From Roseivirga spongicola (lineage in GTDB: Bacteria; Bacteroidota; Bacteroidia; Cytophagales; Cyclobacteriaceae): a DNA stretch of 64,000 nucleotides. The stretch is from NCBI RefSeq assembly GCF_001592965.1, contig NZ_LRPC01000029.1, forward strand, positions 1-64,000, given 5' to 3'. The first letter of the stretch is position 1, and each line of letters opens with the position of its first letter. The notes under the pieces are model-generated. The model searched no databases and was not told where the DNA came from. It was given only the letters and a program-made list of their open reading frames with translations. The position numbers were made by a program, and so were the translations under genes. Positions 16,196-24,975 of this stretch are shown piece by piece.

Positions 16196-18089
16196 AAAGA
16201 GTTCAATCTGGTTTTTGCTCGTTTTAATGTCTGCTTCGCTGCAGGCTCAGTACGACAATATTGACAAAGATTATTACAGTTTCCCTATTCAACCTGAAAG
16301 CGAGAATTTTCTCAGTGGCAATATGGGTGAACTTAGGTCTAGTCATTTTCATGCTGGGCTAGACATCAAAACTAATGGTGTAGAAGGTCTTGAAGTGTAC
16401 TCCGCTGCCGATGGTTACGTAAGCCGAATTAGAGTAGGAACTGGTGGCTATGGCAATTGCATCTACATTCAACACCCTAATGGTACTTCAACAGTTTATG
16501 CGCATTTAAAAAACTTCAATGAGGTTTTAGCCCAATACACGCTAGAAGAGCAGTATAAACGAAAATCATTCGCTGTTAATATTTTCCCAAAGAGAAACGA
16601 ATTGCCTGTGAAAAAAGGCGAGGTTATCGGCTTAAGCGGAAACAGTGGTTCTTCAACTGGCCCACATCTTCACTTTGAAATCAGAAGTAGCGACCATAAA
16701 GTGTTAGACCCACTTAGAATTGGTTTTAACCAGGTGAAAGATAACATTCCTCCTGCTCTGGAAAGACTTGCCGTAAAAAGCATGGACATTCATGCAAGAG
16801 TTAACGATCAATTTGGTCGCTTTGAATTCGACATTAGAAGGAAAAATTCTGATGGATTAAACACAGACACTATTGCCGTTAACGGCAAGGTTGGCTTAGA
16901 ACTTTATGCTTATGATCAACTGAATGGGGCTCCCAACAAAAACGGGGTTCCTTTATTCGATGTCTTTGTGGACGATGAGCTTTACTTCAGCCAAAACATT
17001 GATAGCATAGATTTTTCTCTTCAGAAAAACATACTCATTCACACCAACTATCAGGCTACTTTAGAAACCAGAAAGCGCTTCAGCAAGCTCTATATAGACG
17101 ATGGCAACCCACTCAATTTCTACGGAAAAAAGAAGAACAGCGGCCTCATTAATATCAAACCAAATGAAGTAAAGCATATTCGCATTGAGGCAAGAGATGC
17201 TTATGGTAACCAAACAACGGTGAACTTTGTGCTAAAGGGAAAAGAGAAAATTGCTTGTATATCCGAGCCTATAGAGGTAAAAAAAGACAGCTATACGCTC
17301 GATAACACCTTAATGCTCTTTCAGCCTAGAGATTCTACAAACAACAAAATCACAGTTTATAATAAAGAAGGTTCAAAGATTTATGAACCAGCCTATTTCA
17401 ACGATGAGAACAACGTTTACCTAATCGACTTAAGAAATACACTGCCTAGAGAAGTGGTTTATGCCGATGGTAGCGAACAGCATCTACTCTATTCAGATCG
17501 AGTACCTGCGGCTAGTGAGCACTCTTTCCTTGCAGACACGTACTCTTTAAAGTTTTCGAAAACCACATTATTCGACACCATCTATTTCCGAGCAAGACAT
17601 TATGTAGATGAGCAGTCTAAACGAGACGTTTTTGAAATATCAGAAAACATTTACCCATTGAAAGGTGGCATAACCGCTCAGCTCCAATTATTGGGCGAAT
17701 ATGATTCTCTAGACCAGTATCATCTATATGCGGTAAACAACTCCAGATTCCCCTCATTTGTGGGTGGATCTATTGAGAACGGAAAGCTTAACTTCAGCCT
17801 GTACAGTTTTGGAAAGTATACTCTTCTGAAAGACCTTAAGCCACCGACAATTAAAAAAAGAAGTGTTCAGAATAATATTATTAGTGTAACTATTAGTGAT
17901 GAACTTTCAGGGATTAATAACTTTGAAGCCAAGCTAAATGGTGAGTGGTTGCTCATGAATTATGAGCCAAAAAGGAACCTACTCTGGTCTGAAAGACTTG
18001 ATAAAAACAAACCATTAAAAGGACAGTTTGAATTGAAAGTGGCAGACAATGCCGGAAATGAATCAATTCTAAAACTAAATATTGAATAA
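16158..18089 (+). CDS. M23 family metallopeptidase (LytM-type)
   Basis: The 643-aa protein has a signal peptide ending in SASLQAQ and an M23 peptidase domain at about residues 45-190: zinc motifs SSHFHAGLDIKT (HxxxD) and GPHLHFEIRS (HxH). It would cut peptidoglycan cross-links or, as a domain of this type often does, regulate amidases. The remaining 450 residues are beta-rich, Ig-like domains of unknown role. No ATG exists before the signal peptide core; the best start is TTG at 16158, 6 nt after GGAGG (16147-16151), giving a 38-bp overlap with the FAH gene. TTG at 16182 is an alternative. It is followed 3 nt later by bcp. Confidence 0.88.
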   Translation: MKKKNYWNLRLSRKSSIWFLLVLMSASLQAQYDNIDKDYYSFPIQPESENFLSGNMGELRSSHFHAGLDIKTNGVEGLEVYSAADGYVSRIRVGTGGYGNCIYIQHPNGTSTVYAHLKNFNEVLAQYTLEEQYKRKSFAVNIFPKRNELPVKKGEVIGLSGNSGSSTGPHLHFEIRSSDHKVLDPLRIGFNQVKDNIPPALERLAVKSMDIHARVNDQFGRFEFDIRRKNSDGLNTDTIAVNGKVGLELYAYDQLNGAPNKNGVPLFDVFVDDELYFSQNIDSIDFSLQKNILIHTNYQATLETRKRFSKLYIDDGNPLNFYGKKKNSGLINIKPNEVKHIRIEARDAYGNQTTVNFVLKGKEKIACISEPIEVKKDSYTLDNTLMLFQPRDSTNNKITVYNKEGSKIYEPAYFNDENNVYLIDLRNTLPREVVYADGSEQHLLYSDRVPAASEHSFLADTYSLKFSKTTLFDTIYFRARHYVDEQSKRDVFEISENIYPLKGGITAQLQLLGEYDSLDQYHLYAVNNSRFPSFVGGSIENGKLNFSLYSFGKYTLLKDLKPPTIKKRSVQNNIISVTISDELSGINNFEAKLNGEWLLMNYEPKRNLLWSERLDKNKPLKGQFELKVADNAGNESILKLNIE

Positions 18090-18092
18090 AGC

Positions 18093-18542
18093 ATGAGCTT
18101 AAAAGAAGGAGACAAAGCACCAGCCTTTGAAGGAATAGACCAAGATGGTAATCCGATTAAACTATCAGATTTTTCAGGTAAAAAACTAGTTCTGTATTTT
18201 TACCCTAAAGACAATACTCCTGGTTGTACAGCACAAGCTTGTAATCTCAGAGATAATTATCAGGCACTCTTAGATGCTGGCTATGCCGTAGTGGGAATCA
18301 GCTCTGATTCACCAAAGAAACACACTAACTTTATCAATAAATTCGAGCTACCTTTCCCTCTTATTGCAGATGAAGACAAAAGTATTCACGAGCAATTCGG
18401 AACTTGGGTAGAGAAGCAAATGTATGGTAGAAATTATATGGGTACTGCCCGAACTACTTTCATCATAGATGAAAATGGCGTTATTGAAGAAATCATCTCA
18501 AAGGTGAAGACTAAAGAGCACGCCAATCAGATTATTAAATAG
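18093..18542 (+). CDS. bcp: Thioredoxin-dependent thiol peroxidase (Bcp/PrxQ)
   Basis: The 149-aa protein is a peroxiredoxin of the BCP/PrxQ type. It has the peroxidatic site YPKDNTPGCTAQACNLRD, with peroxidatic Cys and a second Cys five residues later as resolving residue, and the family end GTARTTFIIDENGVI. It reduces hydrogen peroxide and organic hydroperoxides using thioredoxin. The length matches the family (about 150 aa) and there is no signal peptide, so it is cytoplasmic. It lies 3 nt after the M23 gene and 28 nt before transketolase. Confidence 0.94.
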   Translation: MSLKEGDKAPAFEGIDQDGNPIKLSDFSGKKLVLYFYPKDNTPGCTAQACNLRDNYQALLDAGYAVVGISSDSPKKHTNFINKFELPFPLIADEDKSIHEQFGTWVEKQMYGRNYMGTARTTFIIDENGVIEEIISKVKTKEHANQIIK

Positions 18543-18570
18543 TATTCAACAACCATAAACTTATTTTAAG

Positions 18571-19419
18571 GTGAGCAAATCAAACATTGAAGAACTTGAG
18601 CGCATAGCTTCTCAGGTTAGAAGAGACATCGTGCGAATGGTGCATGGTGCAAGCTCAGGTCACCCAGGTGGCTCTTTGGGCTGTGCCGACTTTTTAGTAG
18701 CACTATATTTTAACGCTATGAACCGCAAAGATGGCTTCGACATGGACGGAAAAAACGAAGATCTATTCTTCCTTTCTAACGGTCACATCTCTCCGGTTTG
18801 GTATAGTGTATTAGCTCGAGCAGGATATTTCGATGTAAATGAGCTTGCTACCTTTAGAAAAATCGATTCGCGTCTTCAAGGCCACCCTGCCACAGAAGAA
18901 GGCTTGCCAGGTATTCGTGTGGCCTCTGGTTCTTTAGGACAAGGGCTTTCAGTAGCCTGTGGTGCCGCTCAGGCCAAAAAGTTGAATAAAGAAGACAACT
19001 TGGTATTCGCACTAATGGGCGATGGCGAATTGGAAGAAGGTCAGGTATGGGAAGCAGCTATGTATGCGGCCCATCATAAAATTGACAACCTAATTGCTAC
19101 GGTAGATTTAAACGGCCAACAGATTGATGGCCCTACTGAAGAGGTAATGTCATTAGGCGATCTTAGAGCCAAATGGGAAGCATTCGGTTGGCATGTAATT
19201 GAGAGCAAAGGAAACGACATGGATAGCTTGGTTGCGAGCTTGGAAGAAGCTAGGTCATTGACTGGCCAAGGCAAACCAATCATGAACCTTATGCATACTG
19301 AAATGGGCTATGGAGTAGACTTTATGGTTGGTACTCACAAATGGCATGGCGTTGCTCCAAACGATGAGCAATTGGCCTCTGCCCTATCTCAATTGGAAGA
19401 AACTTTAGGCGATTACTAA
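18571..19419 (+). CDS. Transketolase, N-terminal (TPP-binding) subunit
   Basis: The 282-aa protein covers only the first half of a normal transketolase. It has RRDIVRMVHGASSGHPGGSLG, the SLGQGLSVACG segment, and the thiamine diphosphate motif GDGELEEGQVWEAAMYA ending in the conserved Asn of TVDLN. With the next gene it forms the two-subunit transketolase used in the non-oxidative pentose phosphate pathway, an arrangement common in Bacteroidota and archaea. The start is GTG at 18571; no ATG is better placed, and the Ser-Lys-Ser-Asn opening fits. The C subunit starts 9 nt after its stop. Confidence 0.93.
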   Translation: MSKSNIEELERIASQVRRDIVRMVHGASSGHPGGSLGCADFLVALYFNAMNRKDGFDMDGKNEDLFFLSNGHISPVWYSVLARAGYFDVNELATFRKIDSRLQGHPATEEGLPGIRVASGSLGQGLSVACGAAQAKKLNKEDNLVFALMGDGELEEGQVWEAAMYAAHHKIDNLIATVDLNGQQIDGPTEEVMSLGDLRAKWEAFGWHVIESKGNDMDSLVASLEEARSLTGQGKPIMNLMHTEMGYGVDFMVGTHKWHGVAPNDEQLASALSQLEETLGDY

Positions 19420-19428
19420 TTCAACATC

Positions 19429-20382
19429 ATGGCAAAATTCACTTATACAAAAACACAAGACACTAGATCTGGCTTTGGTGCTGGTTTGGCAGAATTGGGC
19501 AGAACTAACCCTGATGTTGTAGCACTTTGTGCCGACTTAGTAGGCTCGCTTAAAATGCAAGACTTCATCAATGAAAATCCTGATAGATTCTTTCAGGTTG
19601 GTATTGCTGAAGCGAACATGATGGGCCTTGCAGCAGGTATGACTATCGGTGGAAAAATTCCATTCACTGGAACATTCGCCAACTTCTCTACAGGTAGAGT
19701 TTACGACCAAATCCGACAGTCTATCGCTTATTCTGGCAAAAACGTAAAAATTTGTGCTTCGCACGCTGGTCTTACACTAGGAGAAGATGGTGCTACACAC
19801 CAAATTCTGGAAGACATTGGCATGATGAAGATGCTACCTCATATGACTGTTATTAATCCGTGCGATTATAATCAGACTAAGGCAGCTACTTTGGCTATTG
19901 CAGAACATGACGGACCGGTTTACCTTCGTTTTGGTAGACCAAAGGTGCCAATTTTCACTCCTGAAGATCAAAAGTTCAAGATTGGCAAAGCCCTTCACCT
20001 TATTGAAGGTTCTGACGTTACCATTTTCGCTACAGGTCATTTAGTTTGGGAGGCTATTTTAGCAGAAGAGGCTTTAGAAAAAGAAGGCATCAGTGCAGAA
20101 GTAATCAATATTCATACGATTAAACCTCTAGACGTAGAAGCTATTTTAAAGTCAGTAGCCAAAACCGGTTGTGTAGTAACAGCCGAGGAGCATCAAATGA
20201 ATGGTGGCTTGGGAGACAGCGTAGCTCAAACCTTAGCACTTAACCATCCGGCACCACTAGAAATGGTGGCAGTGAACGACTCTTTTGGAGAAAGCGGTAT
20301 TCCTGATGAATTGATGAAAAAGTATGGAATAGACGCTGAAAACATTGTAAAAGCAGCGAAAAGAGTGATAAAGAGAAAGTAA
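19429..20382 (+). CDS. Transketolase, C-terminal (pyrimidine-binding) subunit
   Basis: The 317-aa protein is the second half of transketolase. The pyrimidine-binding domain has [12 protein letters not shown], then [21 protein letters not shown] with the Glu that activates the thiamine cofactor, and [16 protein letters not shown]. The C-terminal domain runs from about residue 185 ([24 protein letters not shown]). It pairs with the gene upstream. A strong terminator 20 nt after the stop closes the transcript that began with the FAH gene. Confidence 0.93.
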   Translation: MAKFTYTKTQDTRSGFGAGLAELGRTNPDVVALCADLVGSLKMQDFINENPDRFFQVGIAEANMMGLAAGMTIGGKIPFTGTFANFSTGRVYDQIRQSIAYSGKNVKICASHAGLTLGEDGATHQILEDIGMMKMLPHMTVINPCDYNQTKAATLAIAEHDGPVYLRFGRPKVPIFTPEDQKFKIGKALHLIEGSDVTIFATGHLVWEAILAEEALEKEGISAEVINIHTIKPLDVEAILKSVAKTGCVVTAEEHQMNGGLGDSVAQTLALNHPAPLEMVAVNDSFGESGIPDELMKKYGIDAENIVKAAKRVIKRK

Positions 20383-20401
20383 TCTCACTAAATCACAGCA
20401 A

Positions 20402-20431
20402 AGCCCTGATTCACTAATCAGGGCTTTTTTT
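20402..20431 (+). terminator. Rho-independent terminator after transketolase
   Basis: A perfect 10-bp stem (AGCCCTGATT/AATCAGGGCT, 20402-20411 with 20416-20425) has a CACT loop and is followed by a run of T. It closes the five-gene run 15587-20382. Confidence 0.9.
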
Positions 20432-20515
20432 GTGCTTATCGAAGAAAAGGAACAGCTCATCGATAATCTCACCAATAAGTACTCGTTAAGAGCATCTTTG
20501 ATTGAAAATACAGAC

Positions 20516-20875
20516 ATGGAGAAGAGAAGGGTACTTTTGGTAGAAGATGATTCATTATCGGTGAAGCTGTATGTGAAACTCTTGAGTAAATGGGGGTATG
20601 ACGTAAGCTATGCTAACAACGGCATGCTAGCCCTAGAGATGCTTGAAGAGGAATCTTATGACTTATTGTTAACTGACAATCAACTACCATTGATGACAGG
20701 CAGCGAGCTGGTTGAAAAAGTGATGAAAACAAGGCCTACGCTTAAGACTCTTATTGTCACTGGTGACAGTGCTAGTTTATTTGCCTCTCTAACAAAGACC
20801 ACTGTTCTCCGCAAACCAATAATCCCAGATTATCTGAAGTTCAGAATTAATCAAATACTTGTCAGCAATACCTAA
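20516..20875 (+). CDS. Single-domain response regulator (receiver protein)
   Basis: The 119-aa product is a stand-alone CheY-like receiver: acidic pair Asp11-Asp12 (VLLVEDD), phospho-acceptor Asp54 (LLTDNQLP), Thr82 (IVTGDS) and Lys100 (LRKPI). There is no output domain. I start it at the ATG at 20516; the frame also opens at a GTG at 20432, but that lies right against the T-run of the terminator and would add 28 residues not seen in receivers. No histidine kinase is nearby. Its stop overlaps the stop of the convergent glycosyltransferase by 4 nt. Confidence 0.85.
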   Translation: MEKRRVLLVEDDSLSVKLYVKLLSKWGYDVSYANNGMLALEMLEEESYDLLLTDNQLPLMTGSELVEKVMKTRPTLKTLIVTGDSASLFASLTKTTVLRKPIIPDYLKFRINQILVSNT

Positions 20876-22437
20876 GGATTGTAGTCAATTAAAAATATTG
20901 GTTCTCCACGATAATCAAATTCTCTAATTACTTTATGAGACTCTGGTAAATCACTAGCATAACACAAATAGAACCCTTCTTTAAAGTTATTCACCTGATT
21001 TAGCACAGATCCTCTCTCCCGCTCAAGATAAAAAACAACGGTAAGCGAGATTCTAACATCTCCCAACCTTCTTAATCGCTCACCTTTAGTTAGTTCTGCC
21101 AGTTCAATTCCTAAAGCTTTATCTCTTGCTGCTCCTGTAGTCTTCTCTCTAGATTGTGGTACAATAGCCGAAAAACCTAACCTTAGAACTACTAACAACC
21201 CAAGAATCACCAAGTAAGGCCTAACAAGCTGTCTACTCAAACAGACTATTAAGACTGCCAGTAGAAGCACCCCTACAATACTAATCACCCAAAGCCTATC
21301 AATTTCTTCTAAACCTCCTATAAAGGGAATTGCCGCAAAACCCAGAGTAAGTATTCCTAGTAAAATAAAGGCCGCATACTTCAAATATTTCTGCTTCCAT
21401 GCCTTATCAGACTGTAGGTAAACGGCCATTAACACCACACAAGCAAATGGAAAAATTGGATAGACATACCTTGACCTGCCTTCGGTTGAAAACCAATAGA
21501 TCAAAAAATTGAATATGAAAATAAGAAGGGCAAACCAGACCAACCTATTACCCTTTAACTCTCTGAGAGTCTTTTTAGAAAACAATAATGGCAGCACTAA
21601 TGTGGCAGGTATCAGGTTTTTAAGGGTATCTAAAGGGAAAGAAATCAAGTGGTTTAACCACGCGACAATTCCACCCCCAGCGGCTTTATCTGCCGATTCT
21701 GAATACAGAGTATTCCACCAACCCGACACATCTTCATACTGACTATACTTGTAGAAATAGCTAAAAAGCAAGGCAGAGAAAACCAAAATACCTGAGAAAT
21801 GAGCTAGAGATAAGAGCCTTTTAAAGTCCCTTTTCCAAATAAAATAGACCAATAAACTGATGGCTGTAAAGGGTAGTGAACTGAGTCCTTTGGTAAGAAA
21901 GCCAAGTGCTGTGAGCACGTACACAGTAATGAACAGCGTATAAAATCTTCCTTTTTCACCACAATGGAAAATCAGAAAAATAGAACTACTCGTGATGAGT
22001 GCATAAAACAAATCTATTTCTCCTAAAGCACTAAAGTAGACCAGAATATCTACACTCAACAAATAACTCAGCGCTACCAAAATAGCCGCTTGTTTAGTTA
22101 AATACTTCCTAGAGAATAAGTAAGTAACTCCACCTAGCAGAGTATGGCTCAGAACTGAAAAAAAACGAGTAGCAAATTCTGTTACTCCAAAAACCTTATA
22201 CGCGGCAACAAGTGCCCAATTATAAAGAGGTGGTTTCCTAAAATAAAGATCTCCCGTTTGTGTTGGAACCCACAAGTTATCTTGAAGCATCATTTCTAGT
22301 GCAATAAGACCACGCCTTGGCTCTTCTAAAAACAAAGGGTAAATACCCAGTTGATAGAAAAACGCGAACATAAGCCCCCCAATTAAGAGCCATAAATAGT
22401 TCTTTTCAAACTTAGAAAACTCAGCTTCTGCCAGCAT
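20872..22437 (-). CDS. GT39/ArnT-like membrane glycosyltransferase
   Basis: The 521-aa protein is a multi-pass membrane protein with about 11-12 hydrophobic segments. Near the N-terminus it has the early periplasmic loop motif seen in ArnT/PMT-type enzymes (EEPRRGLIALEMM, then TGDLYFRKPPLYNWALVAAYKVFG), where an acidic/Arg pair and the KPPL.. segment are hallmark features. Such enzymes move a sugar from a polyprenyl phosphate donor to lipid A, protein or other acceptors on the periplasmic side. The acceptor cannot be told. It is divergent from the aminotransferase gene. Confidence 0.85.
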   Translation of the reverse strand: MLAEAEFSKFEKNYLWLLIGGLMFAFFYQLGIYPLFLEEPRRGLIALEMMLQDNLWVPTQTGDLYFRKPPLYNWALVAAYKVFGVTEFATRFFSVLSHTLLGGVTYLFSRKYLTKQAAILVALSYLLSVDILVYFSALGEIDLFYALITSSSIFLIFHCGEKGRFYTLFITVYVLTALGFLTKGLSSLPFTAISLLVYFIWKRDFKRLLSLAHFSGILVFSALLFSYFYKYSQYEDVSGWWNTLYSESADKAAGGGIVAWLNHLISFPLDTLKNLIPATLVLPLLFSKKTLRELKGNRLVWFALLIFIFNFLIYWFSTEGRSRYVYPIFPFACVVLMAVYLQSDKAWKQKYLKYAAFILLGILTLGFAAIPFIGGLEEIDRLWVISIVGVLLLAVLIVCLSRQLVRPYLVILGLLVVLRLGFSAIVPQSREKTTGAARDKALGIELAELTKGERLRRLGDVRISLTVVFYLERERGSVLNQVNNFKEGFYLCYASDLPESHKVIREFDYRGEPIFLIDYNP

Positions 22438-22494
22438 GCATCAAAACTAATAGATAAGCACAATTCAGTAAGCAGAACTTGATTAATTTCGCAT

Positions 22495-23679
22495 ATGGAT
22501 TCAAAGGATGTGTTCATTAAACATGTAGCTCAGACCTCGCCTTTTCCGCTTAAAATTGAAGTTGAAAAAGCTGAGGGTACGTATATTTTCGATAAAGAAG
22601 GAAAAAAATACTTCGACCTCATCTCTGGAATTGCAGTGACTAATATTGGTCATCGGCATCCTAAAGTTGTAGCTGCCATCAAAGAGCAAGTAGATAAATA
22701 CCTCCACGTGATGGCCTACGGAGAGTTTGTTCAAGACTCTCAGAATGGTTTGGCTAAGGAGTTGGCTAAGCTTCTTCCCTCAACTTTAGACTGTTGCTAT
22801 TTTGTCAATAGTGGCACTGAAGCCATAGAAGGTGCGCTAAAACTAGCTAAAAGAGTAACAGAAAGAACGGAAATCATCTCGTGCCATAAATCATACCATG
22901 GAAGCACCCATGGCTCATTAAGTGTTTCAGGAAATGAAACCAAGAAGTACCGATACAGGCCTTTATTGCCAGATGTCAAGTTCATGCACTTTAACAAATT
23001 GGAAGACCTTGAGTTGGTTACGGAAAAAACAGCCGCGGTTTTAGTTGAACCTATTCAGGGAGATGCCGGGGTTAGAATAGGTTCTCAAGAATTCCTAGAA
23101 GCTCTTAGACTCAAATGCACAGAGACTGGCGCTCAATTGATCTTTGATGAAATTCAAACTGGAATAGGAAGAACAGGTAAAATGTTTGCCTTTGAGCATT
23201 ACGGTGTTGTTCCTGATATTTTAGCCTTAGCCAAAGGACTTGGCGGTGGAATGCCTATCGGATCCTTTATTTCATCTCATGAGAAAATGAACCTGTTTAC
23301 TCATGACCCCATCCTTGGCCATATCACAACTTTTGGAGGGCACCCTGTTGTTTGTGCATCAGCCTGGGCAAACCTAAAGGCTATTCAGGAAGAGAACATG
23401 CTAGAACATGTGGAACAAAAGGGACAATTACTAGAAGAAACCATTGCACACCCTGCTGTTAAAGAAATTAGGAGGAAAGGCTTAATGTTAGCAGTTGAGT
23501 TCGAAAACGCTGATCTTGTTCAAAAGATAGTCCATGCCTGTCTCGATAAGGGCATCATCACTTTCTGGTTTCTCTCTTGCCCTGAGAGCTTTAGACTAGC
23601 CCCTCCTATTAACATTTCGGATGAAGATATACTGGAAGCTGGTAAAAGGATAAAAGAGGCAATAATGGCTTCATGCTAA
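22495..23679 (+). CDS. Class III aminotransferase (acetylornithine/GABA type)
   Basis: The 394-aa protein is a fold-type I PLP enzyme of aminotransferase class III: NSGTEAIEGALKLAKR near residue 105, the cofactor-contacting Asp218 in LIFDEIQTGIGRTG, and the Schiff-base Lys247 in LALAKGLGGGMPIG. Acetylornithine aminotransferase, GABA aminotransferase and related enzymes all have this layout, and the length fits the acetylornithine branch. With no arg or gab genes nearby, the substrate remains open. A TAATTTCG sequence at 22484-22491, one base off a -7 box, lies just 3 nt upstream of the ATG. A terminator follows. Confidence 0.9.
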   Translation: MDSKDVFIKHVAQTSPFPLKIEVEKAEGTYIFDKEGKKYFDLISGIAVTNIGHRHPKVVAAIKEQVDKYLHVMAYGEFVQDSQNGLAKELAKLLPSTLDCCYFVNSGTEAIEGALKLAKRVTERTEIISCHKSYHGSTHGSLSVSGNETKKYRYRPLLPDVKFMHFNKLEDLELVTEKTAAVLVEPIQGDAGVRIGSQEFLEALRLKCTETGAQLIFDEIQTGIGRTGKMFAFEHYGVVPDILALAKGLGGGMPIGSFISSHEKMNLFTHDPILGHITTFGGHPVVCASAWANLKAIQEENMLEHVEQKGQLLEETIAHPAVKEIRRKGLMLAVEFENADLVQKIVHACLDKGIITFWFLSCPESFRLAPPINISDEDILEAGKRIKEAIMASC

Positions 23680-23682
23680 AAC

Positions 23683-23715
23683 AAAAAGCCGCTATGAAAT
23701 CACAGCGGCCTTTTA
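23683..23715. terminator. Bidirectional terminator between convergent genes
   Basis: AAAAAGCCGCT (23683-23693) pairs with AGCGGCCTTTT (23704-23714) with one bulged base. A- and T-runs flank the stem, so it can work for both the aminotransferase and the lipoprotein gene on the other strand. Confidence 0.75.
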
Positions 23716-23737
23716 TGTAATTGATCAGACTGTTTTC

Positions 23738-24262
23738 TTATTGATTAGGCCCTATGGCCATTCCGTAATCGCTTTGCCTTAAAATCTTCACCTTCTCAGA
23801 GCCCATTACTACATAGTCTACTCTGAATTTGGTCATATCCTCAATACTTCCGTAGCAGATGAGTAGCTGAGCTTCACAACCTATAGTTATGCATCTTTCT
23901 ACTTCTCTATCTCGAATTGCGATATTGATAGGTTCAGCATCTGCTCTAGCTAATACAATCCCTGAATTACCTCTATCGATCTTCTTGAAAGGGTAAATAT
24001 GGTATTGCCCTCCTAAGCGATCTACCTGAAATTTCCTCAGGTCTAGTTGATCTAACGCATCTTCAGCCAAAAGAGTAACGTAACCGTCTTTAACTCCTAA
24101 GGCGGCATTTTCAACTATTTCGCCATTGCCAAGGTGAACATTAGCTCCTAAGAGCAGTCTACCTTCGGTTGCCTCTTGATAATTAACCAATGGAGACTCC
24201 GCGCAAGACGAAGCAAATAACAGTAAGCTTAAAAGGATTGATAATTTACCTATCAGTTTCAT
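23738..24262 (-). CDS. Lipoprotein with amidohydrolase-like N-terminal beta-domain
   Basis: The 174-aa protein has a lipoprotein signal (LLFASSC, Cys20). The mature part opens with LLLGANVHLGNGEIVENAAL and GVKDGYVTLLAED, then a VDRLGGQYHIYPFKKID segment. This order closely resembles the small beta-sandwich that begins metal-dependent amidohydrolases, where the last segment leads into the metal-binding HxH. Here no HxH follows and the protein ends about 100 residues later, with three Cys in the tail half. It is not an active amidohydrolase. The likeness is my reading of pattern only, and the function is unknown. It is transcribed alone. Confidence 0.65.
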   Translation of the reverse strand: MKLIGKLSILLSLLLFASSCAESPLVNYQEATEGRLLLGANVHLGNGEIVENAALGVKDGYVTLLAEDALDQLDLRKFQVDRLGGQYHIYPFKKIDRGNSGIVLARADAEPINIAIRDREVERCITIGCEAQLLICYGSIEDMTKFRVDYVVMGSEKVKILRQSDYGMAIGPNQ

Positions 24263-24379
24263 TTTCTATCTTTTTACAAAAGCCAAAAGCTCTTATATCC
24301 GAGTATTTCCCAGAGTGTTAGAAAATGATAGGTGTTGTTGGTGCGTTAAGAAAAAGTTGTACTTTTCCTTAACACAAAG

Positions 24380-24919
24380 TTAACCAATCTTCTCAATAAT
24401 CAAATTGCTGTTAGTGTAAATACAGATGTCAGCAGCAATTTTTAAGCTTTCTTCTACAATTTCTTTACTGTCAAGTTGAGAAGCATGCTTTGTTAAGGCT
24501 TGAGCTGCAGCTTGAGCGTACATACTACCTGAACCAATTGCCGCAATACCGTTATCTGGCTCCAATACATCTCCTGTTCCAGATAAAATCAGGATATCAT
24601 CTTTATCTACCACAATTAACATTGACTCCAACTTTCTCAAGTAACGATCCATGCGCCAATCTTTGGCTAGCTCTATAGCGGCTCTTTTCATGTTACCGCC
24701 ATATGAATTGAGCTTTTCATCAAACCGCTCTAACAACGTAAAAGCATCGGCTGTAGAGCCTGCAAAACCAGTTACAATCTTTCCATCTTGCAACTTTCTA
24801 ATCTTCTTTACATTGCTTTTAGCAACCGTATTACCCATAGTAGCTTGGCCATCTGCTCCTATTGAAATGGAACCATTGTGCTTAACAGCCAAAACCGTAG
24901 TTGATTTTATTTTTGTCAT
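24380..24919 (-). CDS. hslV: ATP-dependent protease proteolytic subunit HslV
   Basis: The 179-aa protein matches HslV: after a short propeptide (MTKIKS) comes the N-terminal nucleophile Thr of [10 protein letters not shown], then [41 protein letters not shown], and the [17 protein letters not shown] segment. HslV forms the double-ring chamber that degrades proteins fed by the ATPase HslU. HslU is not beside it here, so the pair is split in this genome or hslU lies elsewhere. It lies 56 nt downstream of the E2 gene on the same strand, with a hairpin between them. Confidence 0.95.
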   Translation of the reverse strand: MTKIKSTTVLAVKHNGSISIGADGQATMGNTVAKSNVKKIRKLQDGKIVTGFAGSTADAFTLLERFDEKLNSYGGNMKRAAIELAKDWRMDRYLRKLESMLIVVDKDDILILSGTGDVLEPDNGIAAIGSGSMYAQAAAQALTKHASQLDSKEIVEESLKIAADICIYTNSNLIIEKIG

Positions 24920-24939
24920 TTTGATATGCTTATAAACAA

Positions 24940-24963
24940 ATCGTCCCGCTAGAAGCGGGACGG
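24940..24963 (-). terminator. Hairpin between E2 gene and hslV
   Basis: A perfect 9-bp inverted repeat CGTCCCGCT/AGCGGGACG (24942-24950 with 24954-24962) has a 3-nt loop. On the minus strand it follows the E2 stop and is trailed by ATTTGTTT, a plausible terminator or attenuator. Confidence 0.65.
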
Positions 24964-24975
24964 AAAATTTTCAAT

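Noticed and set aside
20432-20515. N-terminal extension of the receiver protein from a GTG
   Set aside because: The GTG lies at the end of the terminator T-run and the added residues are not part of the receiver fold.
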